Source of the DNA: DAOMFB01 sp963801475
GTDB lineage: Bacteria; Acidobacteriota; Thermoanaerobaculia; UBA5066
Direction: 5' to 3'
Length of the DNA: 64,000 nt
NCBI GenBank assembly: GCA_963801475.1
Contig: CAWDEX010000001.1
Coordinates: 1,736,001 to 1,800,000 of the forward strand
Part shown: piece after piece, positions 33,649 through 41,114 of the stretch
Layout: every line of letters begins with the position of its first letter
How positions within the stretch are numbered: position 1 is the first letter of the stretch
Translations under genes and position numbers: made by a program
Notes under the pieces: generated by a model
Seen by the model: the letters and a program-made list of their open reading frames with translations, nothing else
Told to the model about the DNA's origin: nothing
Databases searched by the model: none

Positions 33649-34573
33649 GGGCGCGCGCCGCCCCGACCTCCGCGCGGCCCTCGCCCTCGTGGCGGTCCAG
33701 CTCTGCTTCGGCGCGTTCCCCGTCTTCGGGAAGATCGCCCTCGTCGAGGTGAGCCCGTTCGTTCTCGCGACGATGCGCGCCGCCGTGGGCGCCGCGGTTC
33801 TCGGCCTCCTCGCGGGGCCGCGGCTGCGGCGCGAACCCCCCCTCTCGGCGCGTGAACACGCCGAGCTGTTCGGTCTCGCCCTCCTCGGAATCGTCGGAAA
33901 CCAGGTCCTCTTCATCTCGGGCCTCCACCGCTCCACCGCCACGAACGCCGCGCTCATCTCGGCGATGATCCCGGTCTTCACCCTCGCGCTGGCCGCGCTC
34001 TTCCGCGTCGACACGCCGTCACCCCGGCGGCTCGTCGGCGTTCCGCTGGCGCTCGCGGGGGCGCTCCTCCTGATGAACCTCGGCCGCGTCGACCTCTCGG
34101 ACCGGTCCTTCGCCGGGGACGCGATGCTCGTCCTCAACTGCCTGTCGTATGCGGCCTTTCTCGTGGCCTCCCGGGGGATCCTCCGCCGGCGTGACGCGCT
34201 CGCGGTGACGGCCTGGCTCTTCCGTTACGGCGCCGCGCCGATCCTCGTCCTCTCCATCCCGGATCTCCTCCGATTCCGCCCCGCCGACGTTTCCGCCGCC
34301 GCCTGGGCGGCCGTCGCCGGGATCCTCGCCTTCCCGACGCTCGCCGCTTACTCGCTGAACATCTGGGCACTCGCGCGGACGGGCCCGTCGACGGCGGCCG
34401 TCTACGTCTACCTGCAGCCGCTCGTCGCCGCCGCGCTCGCCTGGATGGTCCTCGCCGAGCGCCCCGGACCGAGAACCGGCCTCGCCGCCCTCCTGATCTT
34501 CGCCGGACTCGCGCTTACCACGTTCCCGGCGCGCGGACCTCAGTCGAGCGGCGCGGGCCGTCCGAACCGGTAG
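33638..34573 (+). CDS. EamA/DMT-family transporter
   Basis: 311 residues with ten membrane helices in two homologous halves, as in the drug/metabolite transporter superfamily. Marks: LCFGAFPVFGKIAL (first helix), TNAALISAMIPVFTLALAALF closing the first repeat, and VYVYLQPLVAAALAWMVLAERP near the end of the second. The start appears to be TTG at 33638, overlapping the ygfZ stop by 11 bases; a start further inside would remove the first helix. Likely exports amino acids, nucleosides or drugs; substrate unknown. Overlaps the convergent regulator gene by 34 bases. Confidence 0.88.
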   Translation: MPAEGARRPDLRAALALVAVQLCFGAFPVFGKIALVEVSPFVLATMRAAVGAAVLGLLAGPRLRREPPLSAREHAELFGLALLGIVGNQVLFISGLHRSTATNAALISAMIPVFTLALAALFRVDTPSPRRLVGVPLALAGALLLMNLGRVDLSDRSFAGDAMLVLNCLSYAAFLVASRGILRRRDALAVTAWLFRYGAAPILVLSIPDLLRFRPADVSAAAWAAVAGILAFPTLAAYSLNIWALARTGPSTAAVYVYLQPLVAAALAWMVLAERPGPRTGLAALLIFAGLALTTFPARGPQSSGAGRPNR

Positions 34574-36198
34574 CCCTGGCCGAACCGGACGCCGAGCGCC
34601 CGGGCTCCCGTGAGGTCCTCGTCGGTCTCGATCCCCTCGGCCACCGTGTAGGCGTCGATGCGCGCCGCCAGACGGACGAGCATCTCCACCACGTCCCGCT
34701 TGATCGCGTCGCGGGCCAGTCCCGTCACGAGCGTGTTCGAGATCTTCAGATAGTTCGGCTTGAGCTCCGCGATGGCCTGGAGCGACGCGTAGCCGGACCC
34801 CGCGTCGTCCAGCGCCACCGTGAAACCGAGGCTCCGGAGGACGGAGATGCTCTCCCGGAACAGGTCGAAGTCGCGGATGGCGGCGCGCTCGGTGATCTCG
34901 AGAACGACGCCCCCCGGCAGGCGGAGGAGCGGCTCCAGGATCGCGTGACCGCGCGCCTTCAACTCGTGGACGAGGGAGGTCTCCGTGTTCACGAAGAGGA
35001 GCCCGGGCCGGCGTCCCGCGAATTGCCCGGCTGCGGAGGCGAGGCAGAGAGACTCGAGGTTCCAGATCTGGTCCGTCCGGAGGGCGTAGGCGAAGAGCGC
35101 CTCGGGCCGCTCGAAGGCCGTGTCCGCGGGGCCGCGCGACAGCGCCTCGTGCGCGACGACCGAACCGGTCGAGAGGTCGACGATCGGCTGGTAGACGGTC
35201 CGGATCCGCTTGCGCGCGATGATGTCGCGGAACTGTTCTTTCAGGAGGGCCGCCTCCTCGCCACGGCGCGAGCTGGCGACCGCCGCCGCCTCCCCGAGAG
35301 CGCGGTAGAGAAGTCGTTCCAGGCGGGCCTGCGGCGTGTAGAGGAGCCGGGCGAACCCGACCTCGAGCGAGGTTCCGCGCGGCAGGCGCGCCGCGAACCT
35401 CGCGTCGAGCGCTTCCCGCAGGGCGGCCGCGACGGCGTCTGCCTTTGCCTGCAGCCGCTCGCGCGCCTCGCCGCTGCCGAGTCCCGCCGGCAGGGAGACG
35501 AAGACGCTGAACGCCGAGCCGGACGGCCGGTCCACCGCGATCAGGTCGTCGGCCGCGAGGATCGTCCCGAGGCCGCTTCGGAGCGTCCTTGCCGTCTCGC
35601 GGAGGACGTCGTCGAACGACTCCCAGCCGTAGAACTCCTCCACCTGGGAGAACGGCTCCATGTCGGCGACGAGGACGCCGACCTCCTGGTCCACGAGCAG
35701 CCATTCCCGGAGCGCGTCGACGAGGACGGGAATCGTCGGCAGCGACGTCACCGGATCGAACAGGAGGTTGTGGGCCCGGCCTTCCGTCGCCAGGCGCGAC
35801 CGCGCCCCCCCGCGCTCGCGGGCCGGTTCCGACCAGAGACCCTCGAGGGCGTCGAGGAGGCGCCGGCGGGTGAAGGGCTTGGTGACGTAGTCGTCGGCGC
35901 CCACCTGGAGGCTCGTGATCAGGTCGCGGATCTCCGACCGGACCGTCAGCATCACGATCGGGATGGCGGCCGTCTCCGGCCGGCTCCGGAGCGTGGTGCA
36001 CACCTGCCATCCCGACATCTCCGGCATCCCCACGTCGAGGAGGACGGCGTCGGGCGGCGACGCGGCGACCCTCTCCAGGGCCTCGCGCCCCCCCGCGGCG
36101 GCGGATGTCTCGTACCCGGCATGCTCGAGGAGCGTCCGGACGATCGTGCGGATGTCCTCGTCGTCGTCCACCACCAGAATGCGCCGTCGGTTCGTCAT
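34540..36198 (-). CDS. Response regulator with degenerate GGDEF and EAL phosphodiesterase domains
   Basis: 552 residues. REC domain (1-122) with phospho-acceptor Asp55 (LLDVGMPE) and acidic pair DDDED near residue 12. A degenerate diguanylate-cyclase domain follows (about 140-290), with SGSAFSV in place of GGDEF, so it should not make c-di-GMP. The EAL domain (about 300-550) keeps the catalytic set: HEALSRG, the Asn of FVNTE, EITER, DDAGSG, Lys in NYLKIS, AEGIET and the Gln of GQGYRFG. It should hydrolyse c-di-GMP under control of an unknown kinase; none is encoded beside it. The next genes (acylphosphatase, Pcm) end 21 bases upstream of it. Confidence 0.93.
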   Translation of the reverse strand: MTNRRRILVVDDDEDIRTIVRTLLEHAGYETSAAAGGREALERVAASPPDAVLLDVGMPEMSGWQVCTTLRSRPETAAIPIVMLTVRSEIRDLITSLQVGADDYVTKPFTRRRLLDALEGLWSEPARERGGARSRLATEGRAHNLLFDPVTSLPTIPVLVDALREWLLVDQEVGVLVADMEPFSQVEEFYGWESFDDVLRETARTLRSGLGTILAADDLIAVDRPSGSAFSVFVSLPAGLGSGEARERLQAKADAVAAALREALDARFAARLPRGTSLEVGFARLLYTPQARLERLLYRALGEAAAVASSRRGEEAALLKEQFRDIIARKRIRTVYQPIVDLSTGSVVAHEALSRGPADTAFERPEALFAYALRTDQIWNLESLCLASAAGQFAGRRPGLLFVNTETSLVHELKARGHAILEPLLRLPGGVVLEITERAAIRDFDLFRESISVLRSLGFTVALDDAGSGYASLQAIAELKPNYLKISNTLVTGLARDAIKRDVVEMLVRLAARIDAYTVAEGIETDEDLTGARALGVRFGQGYRFGRPAPLD

Positions 36199-36219
36199 CG
36201 CGTCGTCCGGCGGCTCCCC

Positions 36220-36525
36220 TCAGAATTCCGCGTCGAACGCGGAAAAGGGGGCGCCCGGCTCGAGCGGCTCGACGACGACCCGGTCCACCCGCGCGAGGCG
36301 CGGCCCCTCGCCGAGCGCCGCCTCGAGCCGATCGAGCGCGTGGGCCGGCCCCTCGGCCACGACCTCGACCCGACCGTCGTCGAGATTCGTCGCGCCTCCC
36401 GCGAGGTGCAGCGCCCGGGCGACCCGGACTGCGAACGCCCGGTAGCCGACGCCCTGGACCCGGCCCGAGACGACCCACCGCCGGCGGGCGGTGTCCCACC
36501 CGCCCCCTTTCGCCTCAGCCGACAC
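36220..36525 (-). CDS. acyP: Acylphosphatase
   Basis: 101 residues. Hydrolyses carboxyl-phosphate bonds. The phosphate loop GRVQGVGYRAF with its arginine and the ATNLDDGRVEV segment with the catalytic Asn are intact; a short N-terminal extension of about 15 residues is present. The GTG start overlaps the Pcm stop by 11 bases. Confidence 0.95.
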   Translation of the reverse strand: MSAEAKGGGWDTARRRWVVSGRVQGVGYRAFAVRVARALHLAGGATNLDDGRVEVVAEGPAHALDRLEAALGEGPRLARVDRVVVEPLEPGAPFSAFDAEF

Positions 36526-37228
36526 GGGTCTTTCCCTCCGCCGGCCGCCGGGCCGCGAAACCGAACCTCCCGACGAGCGGCACGAACGCCACCTCGCCGG
36601 CGTCCTCCGTCCGGGTCCGGCCGCTCGGCAGCCGGCGAACGACGAGGAGCCGCTGCCGGGCAGCGGTGCCGACGGGGACCACCAGGCGCCCGCCCGCCTT
36701 GAGCTGCGAGACGAGCGGCTCCGGCACCTCCGGCGCCGCGGCGGCCACCACGATGCCGTCGTACGGGGCGTGGTCGCTCCAGCCGTAAGAGCCGTCGAAC
36801 ACCTTGAGGGAGACGTTCGTCACGCCCAGAGCCCGGAGTCGCTCGCGGGCCTCGGCGGCAAGTCCGGCGATCCGCTCGAGCGAGAAGACGTGGTGACAGA
36901 GCCGGGCCAGCACCGCCGTCTGGTAGCCCGACCCCGTCCCGATTTCGAGGACTCGTGCGCCCGGCGACAGGCCGAGAAGCTCCACCGAGCGCGCCACGTT
37001 CGCCGCCTGCGTGATCGTCTGCCCGTGCCCGATCGGCAGCGCATGGTCGCCGTAGGCCTCGCTCGCGAGCGCCCCGGGAACGAAGAGATGGCGCGGCACC
37101 GCCTCGAGGGCCCCGACGACGCGAGGATCCGAGACGAGACCGGCGGCCACGAGTCGCGCCACGAAGGCACGGCGCGCCAGAGCGCCGGCCTCGGCGGCGC
37201 GCCCCGTCCCCGATTCCGCGGACTTCAC
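36515..37228 (-). CDS. pcm: Protein-L-isoaspartate O-methyltransferase
   Basis: 237 residues. Methylates isoaspartyl residues in damaged proteins. Features: VPRHLFVPGAL, LPIGHGQTITQ (substrate loop), the SAM site VLEIGTGSGYQTAVLA and GGRLVVPVG. It lies in the common surE-pcm gene order, both linked to stress survival. The GTG start is seven bases after TAGAAT, whose TAG is the surE stop codon, so pcm may be transcribed separately as well as from the surE operon. Confidence 0.96.
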   Translation of the reverse strand: MKSAESGTGRAAEAGALARRAFVARLVAAGLVSDPRVVGALEAVPRHLFVPGALASEAYGDHALPIGHGQTITQAANVARSVELLGLSPGARVLEIGTGSGYQTAVLARLCHHVFSLERIAGLAAEARERLRALGVTNVSLKVFDGSYGWSDHAPYDGIVVAAAAPEVPEPLVSQLKAGGRLVVPVGTAARQRLLVVRRLPSGRTRTEDAGEVAFVPLVGRFGFAARRPAEGKTRVG

Positions 37229-37235
37229 GCTCGAA

Positions 37236-37241
37236 ATTCTA
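37236..37241 (-). promoter_or_regulatory. Candidate -10 element built on the surE stop codon
   Basis: TAGAAT on the minus strand; its TAG (37241-37239) ends surE. Seven bases separate it from the pcm GTG at 37228. Confidence 0.5.
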
Positions 37242-38015
37242 TCGTTCCGGGCCCGGCTGCGGCAGACGCCGTGCGAGCGCTTCGAGCTCGGCGAGGGCGC
37301 GGTAGTCCGTCAGGTCGAGGTGGAGGGGCGTGATCGAGATCCAGCCGTTCGCCACGGCCGTCAGGTCGGTACCGTCCGCGTGCGTGTCGACGTGGACCCC
37401 GCCGATCCAGTAGTAGGGGCGCCCGCGCGGGTCGATCTTCTCCACGATGTTCTCGCCGTAGCGCCGGCGCCCCATCCGCGTCACCCGGAACCCCTTCGAG
37501 GGACCCGGAGGGATGTTGACGTTCCAGAGGGTGTCGCCCTCGGGCGGCTTCTCCATCGCGAGCGCGATGACGGCCTGCGCCGCCTTCTCGGCCAGAGTGA
37601 AATCGGGCTCGCCATGGCTCCGGTCCTGCCAGGTGTCGAGGGAAAAGGCGATGGAGGGGACGCCGAGAAGGGTTCCTTCGAAGGCGCACGCGACGGTTCC
37701 CGAGTAGGTCACGTCGTCGCCGAGATTCGGCCCGGTGTTGATGCCCGACAGGACGAGGTCGGGAGGCGACGCCTTGAGGATGCTGCAGAGAGCCAGGTTC
37801 ACGCAGTCGGTCGGCGTACCGTCCACCGCCCACGACCGTTCCCCGACCGAGCGGACGCGGAGCGGGCGGTGCATCGTCAGCGCATGCGCCGAGGCGCTCT
37901 GCTCGCGGTCTGGCGCCACGATCCACGTCTCGAGCCCGGCCGCCCGGGCGGCCCGGTCGAGCGCGGCCAGGCCCGGGCTGTGGACCCCGTCGTCGTTCGA
38001 GAGGAGCGCGCGCAC
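37239..38015 (-). CDS. surE: 5'/3'-nucleotidase SurE
   Basis: 258 residues from the GTG at 38015, which places the SurE opening (VRALLSNDDGVHSPG, metal-binding Asp pair) at the N-terminus. PDREQSASAHALT, SGINTGPNLGDDVTYSGTVACAFEG and PPGPSKGFRVTR are also diagnostic. It dephosphorylates nucleoside monophosphates in stress and stationary phase. It begins 4 bases after the QueD-like gene and directly precedes pcm. Confidence 0.96.
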   Translation of the reverse strand: MRALLSNDDGVHSPGLAALDRAARAAGLETWIVAPDREQSASAHALTMHRPLRVRSVGERSWAVDGTPTDCVNLALCSILKASPPDLVLSGINTGPNLGDDVTYSGTVACAFEGTLLGVPSIAFSLDTWQDRSHGEPDFTLAEKAAQAVIALAMEKPPEGDTLWNVNIPPGPSKGFRVTRMGRRRYGENIVEKIDPRGRPYYWIGGVHVDTHADGTDLTAVANGWISITPLHLDLTDYRALAELEALARRLPQPGPER

Positions 38016-38019
38016 GGCG

Positions 38020-38469
38020 TCAGCGCTCCGGTCCCGTGTACACCACCCTGTTGCGCTCCGTCTCGTGAAGGACGACACGAACCAGCCGGCCCGGAGCGAC
38101 GCACCCCGCCAGCTCGCCCCAGATCCTCACGGCGATGTTCTCGGCCGTCGGGTTCACTCCCGCGAGGAATGGCACGTCCGTGTTCAGGTTCCTGAGGTCG
38201 CATTTCCGGACGACCTTCTCCGCCACGATCCGCCGGAGATCGGCAAAGTCGATGACCCATCCGGTCTCCGGGTCGACCGTCCCCTCAACCGTCACCTCGA
38301 GCCCGTAGGTGTGCCCGTGTCCGAAGGGGTTGTTGCACTTGCCGAAGACGGCGCGGTTCCAGTCGCCGTCCCGCGCGTCGTTCTGGAGACGGTGGGCGGC
38401 GCTGAAGTGGGCGCTGGAGGTGATGCGGACGACCGGCGGCGGGCCGGGCGCCACGGCGGCGGGGCTCAT
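38020..38469 (-). CDS. 6-pyruvoyl-tetrahydropterin synthase/QueD-family protein (altered active site)
   Basis: 149 residues. The family converts dihydroneopterin triphosphate into pterin intermediates (QueD: 6-carboxy-tetrahydropterin for queuosine). Zinc ligands are present (AHFSAAHRL and NPFGHGHTY) and the catalytic Cys sits in GKCNNPFGHGH. The Asp-His pair of the proton relay, normally DHRNLN, reads DLRNLN, so the catalytic His is a Leu (codon CTC, one base from CAC). The glutamate of HETERN is kept. Either a diverged paralogue or an unusual active form. TATCAT ten bases upstream of the ATG is a possible -10. Confidence 0.82.
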   Translation of the reverse strand: MSPAAVAPGPPPVVRITSSAHFSAAHRLQNDARDGDWNRAVFGKCNNPFGHGHTYGLEVTVEGTVDPETGWVIDFADLRRIVAEKVVRKCDLRNLNTDVPFLAGVNPTAENIAVRIWGELAGCVAPGRLVRVVLHETERNRVVYTGPER

Positions 38470-38515
38470 CGGCGCCGGAATGATACCGGAGTGACGCCCT
38501 CTCTCCCGCCGAGCC

Positions 38516-39874
38516 TCAGACCCGAACCGCCGCCCGCGACACGTCTTCGAACGTTCCGACGACCGGGAACCAGACGAGCCGCGCCAGGCCCGGGCCGGTC
38601 TGCCGTCCCTTCACGGCGCGGACGACGACCGGGCGCCGCGACGAGGCGTCGCGGGCGAGTCCCTTGCCTTCGTACGTCTCCCAGTCCTCGCCGTCGGGCC
38701 AGAGGACCAGGACGGCATCCGCATTGCCGCCGAGGCCGCCCGAGCTCTCAACGTCGGGGAGCTCCGGAAGCCGCCACGGGTCGTGCGGACCGAGGATCGA
38801 GTTCGGCGTGAGCGACCCGACGACCAGGACCGGGCTCCCGGCCCCCCGGGCCACGAGGCGGAGGGCGAGGCTCGTCCGTGACGCGGCGAAGTCCGGACCC
38901 GACGAGAAAGGATCCACCTCGTCCGAGAACGCCACGGCGGCCTTCAGGTCGTCCACGACGACGAGCGGCGGACGCCCGAAATCCCGGGCCCGCCGCTCGG
39001 CTTCGGCCCGAAGCCACGCCATCGAGCCGACCGGCTGGCCGGGCTCGCCGATGTCGTGCCCCCCCGGGACCGTGATCAGCATCCGCCCTCCCGGTCCTCC
39101 CTCCGAGTAGCGCTTCCAGGCGGAGGACACCTGCTCCCGTTCGACCTGGAGCAGCCCTTCGGGCGCCAGCATCTGCCCGTACGGCGTCTTCACGACACCC
39201 GCCACGAGCCGCGCGCGGATCTCCACGTCCTCGCACTCGTACGAGACGTAGAGAACCGGGCAGCCGGCGGTCGCGGCGGCGTGCGCCACCCGGAGGGCGA
39301 GCGACGTCCGCCCCGAGCCGGGAGCGCCTGCGAGCACGTAGACCCGGCGCTCGCGCAGGCCGCCGCCGAGGAGCTCGTCGATCGCCCGCATGCCGGTCGA
39401 GACCGGGCGACGCTCGAAGGCGGATCGCCATTCCGCGAGGCCCCGGTCCCACTCCAGCCCCGGGGTGCGCGGCAGTGTCGAGGTGGCGGCGCCGTTCGGC
39501 GCGGGCTCGGTCACCGCGGGCAGCTCTCCCGAGACCGAAGAGCCTCCTGCACGGCGGTCTTTCCGCCGACGCTCCTTCGGAATGCCGCAGCTGTCCTTCA
39601 GCCAGGTCGCCGCGAACGGGAGCGTGACGCCGAGGGAGCGCTGGACGAGCGTGAGGACGTCGCCTCCCTGGCCGCCGCAGCCGGTGACACAGCGGTAGTG
39701 CACGAGTCCGTCCCGCTCCTCGTAGTGGACCGCGTCGCGTCCGGTTCCCTTGTGGACCGGGCAGGTGGAACGACACGCCGTCCGGTCCACGGTGGCGCCG
39801 AGCGCCTCCATCACCTGGGCGAACTCCTCGAGACCGACCGTCTTGCGTATCCGCTCGGCGTTGAACCGGTCCAT
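38516..39874 (-). CDS. Primase-helicase-like protein: CHC2 zinc ribbon joined to RecA/DnaB-type ATPase
   Basis: 452 residues. The N-terminus carries a DnaG-type CHC2 zinc ribbon (CPVHKGTGRD ... YRCVTGCGGQGGDVLTLV: Cys38, His41, then Cys and Cys). A ~60-residue linker follows, then a RecA-fold ATPase with Walker A GAPGSGRTS, VLYVSYECED and Walker B PLVVVDDLKA. No TOPRIM primase core lies between them, so this is neither DnaG nor full phage-type primase-helicase. It stands alone: its operon partners are not obvious. It could be an accessory helicase loader or a remnant replication module of mobile origin. Bases 39875-39957 upstream carry GGAGG about 14 bases before the ATG. Confidence 0.82.
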   Translation of the reverse strand: MDRFNAERIRKTVGLEEFAQVMEALGATVDRTACRSTCPVHKGTGRDAVHYEERDGLVHYRCVTGCGGQGGDVLTLVQRSLGVTLPFAATWLKDSCGIPKERRRKDRRAGGSSVSGELPAVTEPAPNGAATSTLPRTPGLEWDRGLAEWRSAFERRPVSTGMRAIDELLGGGLRERRVYVLAGAPGSGRTSLALRVAHAAATAGCPVLYVSYECEDVEIRARLVAGVVKTPYGQMLAPEGLLQVEREQVSSAWKRYSEGGPGGRMLITVPGGHDIGEPGQPVGSMAWLRAEAERRARDFGRPPLVVVDDLKAAVAFSDEVDPFSSGPDFAASRTSLALRLVARGAGSPVLVVGSLTPNSILGPHDPWRLPELPDVESSGGLGGNADAVLVLWPDGEDWETYEGKGLARDASSRRPVVVRAVKGRQTGPGLARLVWFPVVGTFEDVSRAAVRV

Positions 39875-39957
39875 GGGCGTTCCGCGCCTCCGTCCGTCCC
39901 GAGTTCCGTGGCCCTATTGTGAGGCCAACCGCGAAAAAGGTCAGCCGGCGGGTGCCG

Positions 39958-41067
39958 TCAGGGCTTCTTCGGCCCCCGCCCCGCCGGGCTTCGCCCTTCC
40001 ACGGCCTCCCTCGCCTTCCGCTCGAGGTCGAGTCGGGAAACGAGGTCGAGGCTGAACACCGACGGCGGCCCTTTCTTCCGGGCCGTCTGAAGCGGGTACC
40101 AGTCACGACCGTTCGACTTCTCCCAGCCCCCCGACGCGAGCGTCCGGTAGACGTTTCCGTCCGGACCGGCGAAGAGCTCTCCCGCCCGGCTCGCCCGGGG
40201 CGCCGCCGGTCCCGCCGCCCGCCTCGAGGCCAATACCGCGGGCGTCGTCGACACGAAGACCGCTGGCGCCTTGCCGGCCCGGAGAAGTGCCGAGACGGCT
40301 TCGCCCGGGTGCGCGTACGTCTCGACGCCCGGTTCGGTCGCGGCCTCCTTCCGGACGGCTTCGAAGCCGGGCGGGACCTTCTTCGCCACCGTCCACCTGC
40401 CGTTCGGCGCCGCCGCAACCAGCCAGACGCTTCCCATGGGAAGGTAGAAACGGCTCGTCGCGGCGTCCTGGAGGAGAAGAGAGCTCGTGTTGGTCACCCG
40501 GAGGACCTTCGTATCGGGAACGGGCCGGATGACGTAGGCGCCGTCCACCAGCACGAGAATCGCCGGGCCGGAGGGCACGATGACACGCGGCTCCACGGGC
40601 CGGGGCGGAGCCGGCCCGGTCCGGCGCTCCGCCAGCGAGACGGCCGGGCTCGCATTCAGGCTGGCGAGGGAAACCGTCACCTCGCCGATTCCGGCGCTCC
40701 GGAGAGAGTCGAGGAGCGCCCGGCCTCCATCCCGTTCCCACGGAAAGCTCGCCTTCACGATCTCGACCCCTTCCAGCGTCGCCTGCCCCGGGACCCGCTC
40801 GAGACTCGTCCGCGCCCGGAGCCAGACGACGCCGAACGTCGGTTCGCGATCCTCTTTCCTCCTCGCCGAGACGGCCGCGCGGCCGTCGAGCCGTTCGTCG
40901 TCCCAACGGTCGACCTGCGGCTGGAAGATCGTGAACGCGGTCTCGTCGGAGACGGCCGCCAGGGGCCAGCGGGTCGCCCCCGCCCCCGGGTTTCCGGAAG
41001 GAGGGCTCGGGCCGGCGACGCCGAGGGAGACGAATAGGGCGACGAACGGTCCGAAGAGAGCGGCCAT
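39958..41067 (-). CDS. Hypothetical exported protein (carbohydrate-binding family V/XII-like)
   Basis: 369 residues from ATG 41067, preceded by a signal peptide-like stretch (LFGPFVALFVSLGVAGPS). The body has the pattern TIFQPQVDRWDDERLDGRAAV and FGVVWLRARTSLER, which I recognise from poorly characterised exported proteins sometimes labelled carbohydrate-binding family V/XII; later segments (DGAYVIRPVPDT, YLPMGSVWLVA, LFAGPDGNVYR) look like outer-surface beta strands. The C-terminus is charged. It lies between the RND efflux gene and the CHC2-ATPase gene with no evident link. TAGAAT eight bases upstream fits a leaderless start. Confidence 0.6.
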   Translation of the reverse strand: MAALFGPFVALFVSLGVAGPSPPSGNPGAGATRWPLAAVSDETAFTIFQPQVDRWDDERLDGRAAVSARRKEDREPTFGVVWLRARTSLERVPGQATLEGVEIVKASFPWERDGGRALLDSLRSAGIGEVTVSLASLNASPAVSLAERRTGPAPPRPVEPRVIVPSGPAILVLVDGAYVIRPVPDTKVLRVTNTSSLLLQDAATSRFYLPMGSVWLVAAAPNGRWTVAKKVPPGFEAVRKEAATEPGVETYAHPGEAVSALLRAGKAPAVFVSTTPAVLASRRAAGPAAPRASRAGELFAGPDGNVYRTLASGGWEKSNGRDWYPLQTARKKGPPSVFSLDLVSRLDLERKAREAVEGRSPAGRGPKKP

Positions 41068-41075
41068 GACGCCCG

Positions 41076-41081
41076 ATTCTA
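41076..41081 (-). promoter_or_regulatory. Candidate -10 element of the exported-protein gene
   Basis: TAGAAT on the minus strand, eight bases before ATG 41067. Confidence 0.42.
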
Positions 41082-41114
41082 GAGGCGACCCGCGGGGCGC
41101 ACCCCTCCCGTCGT

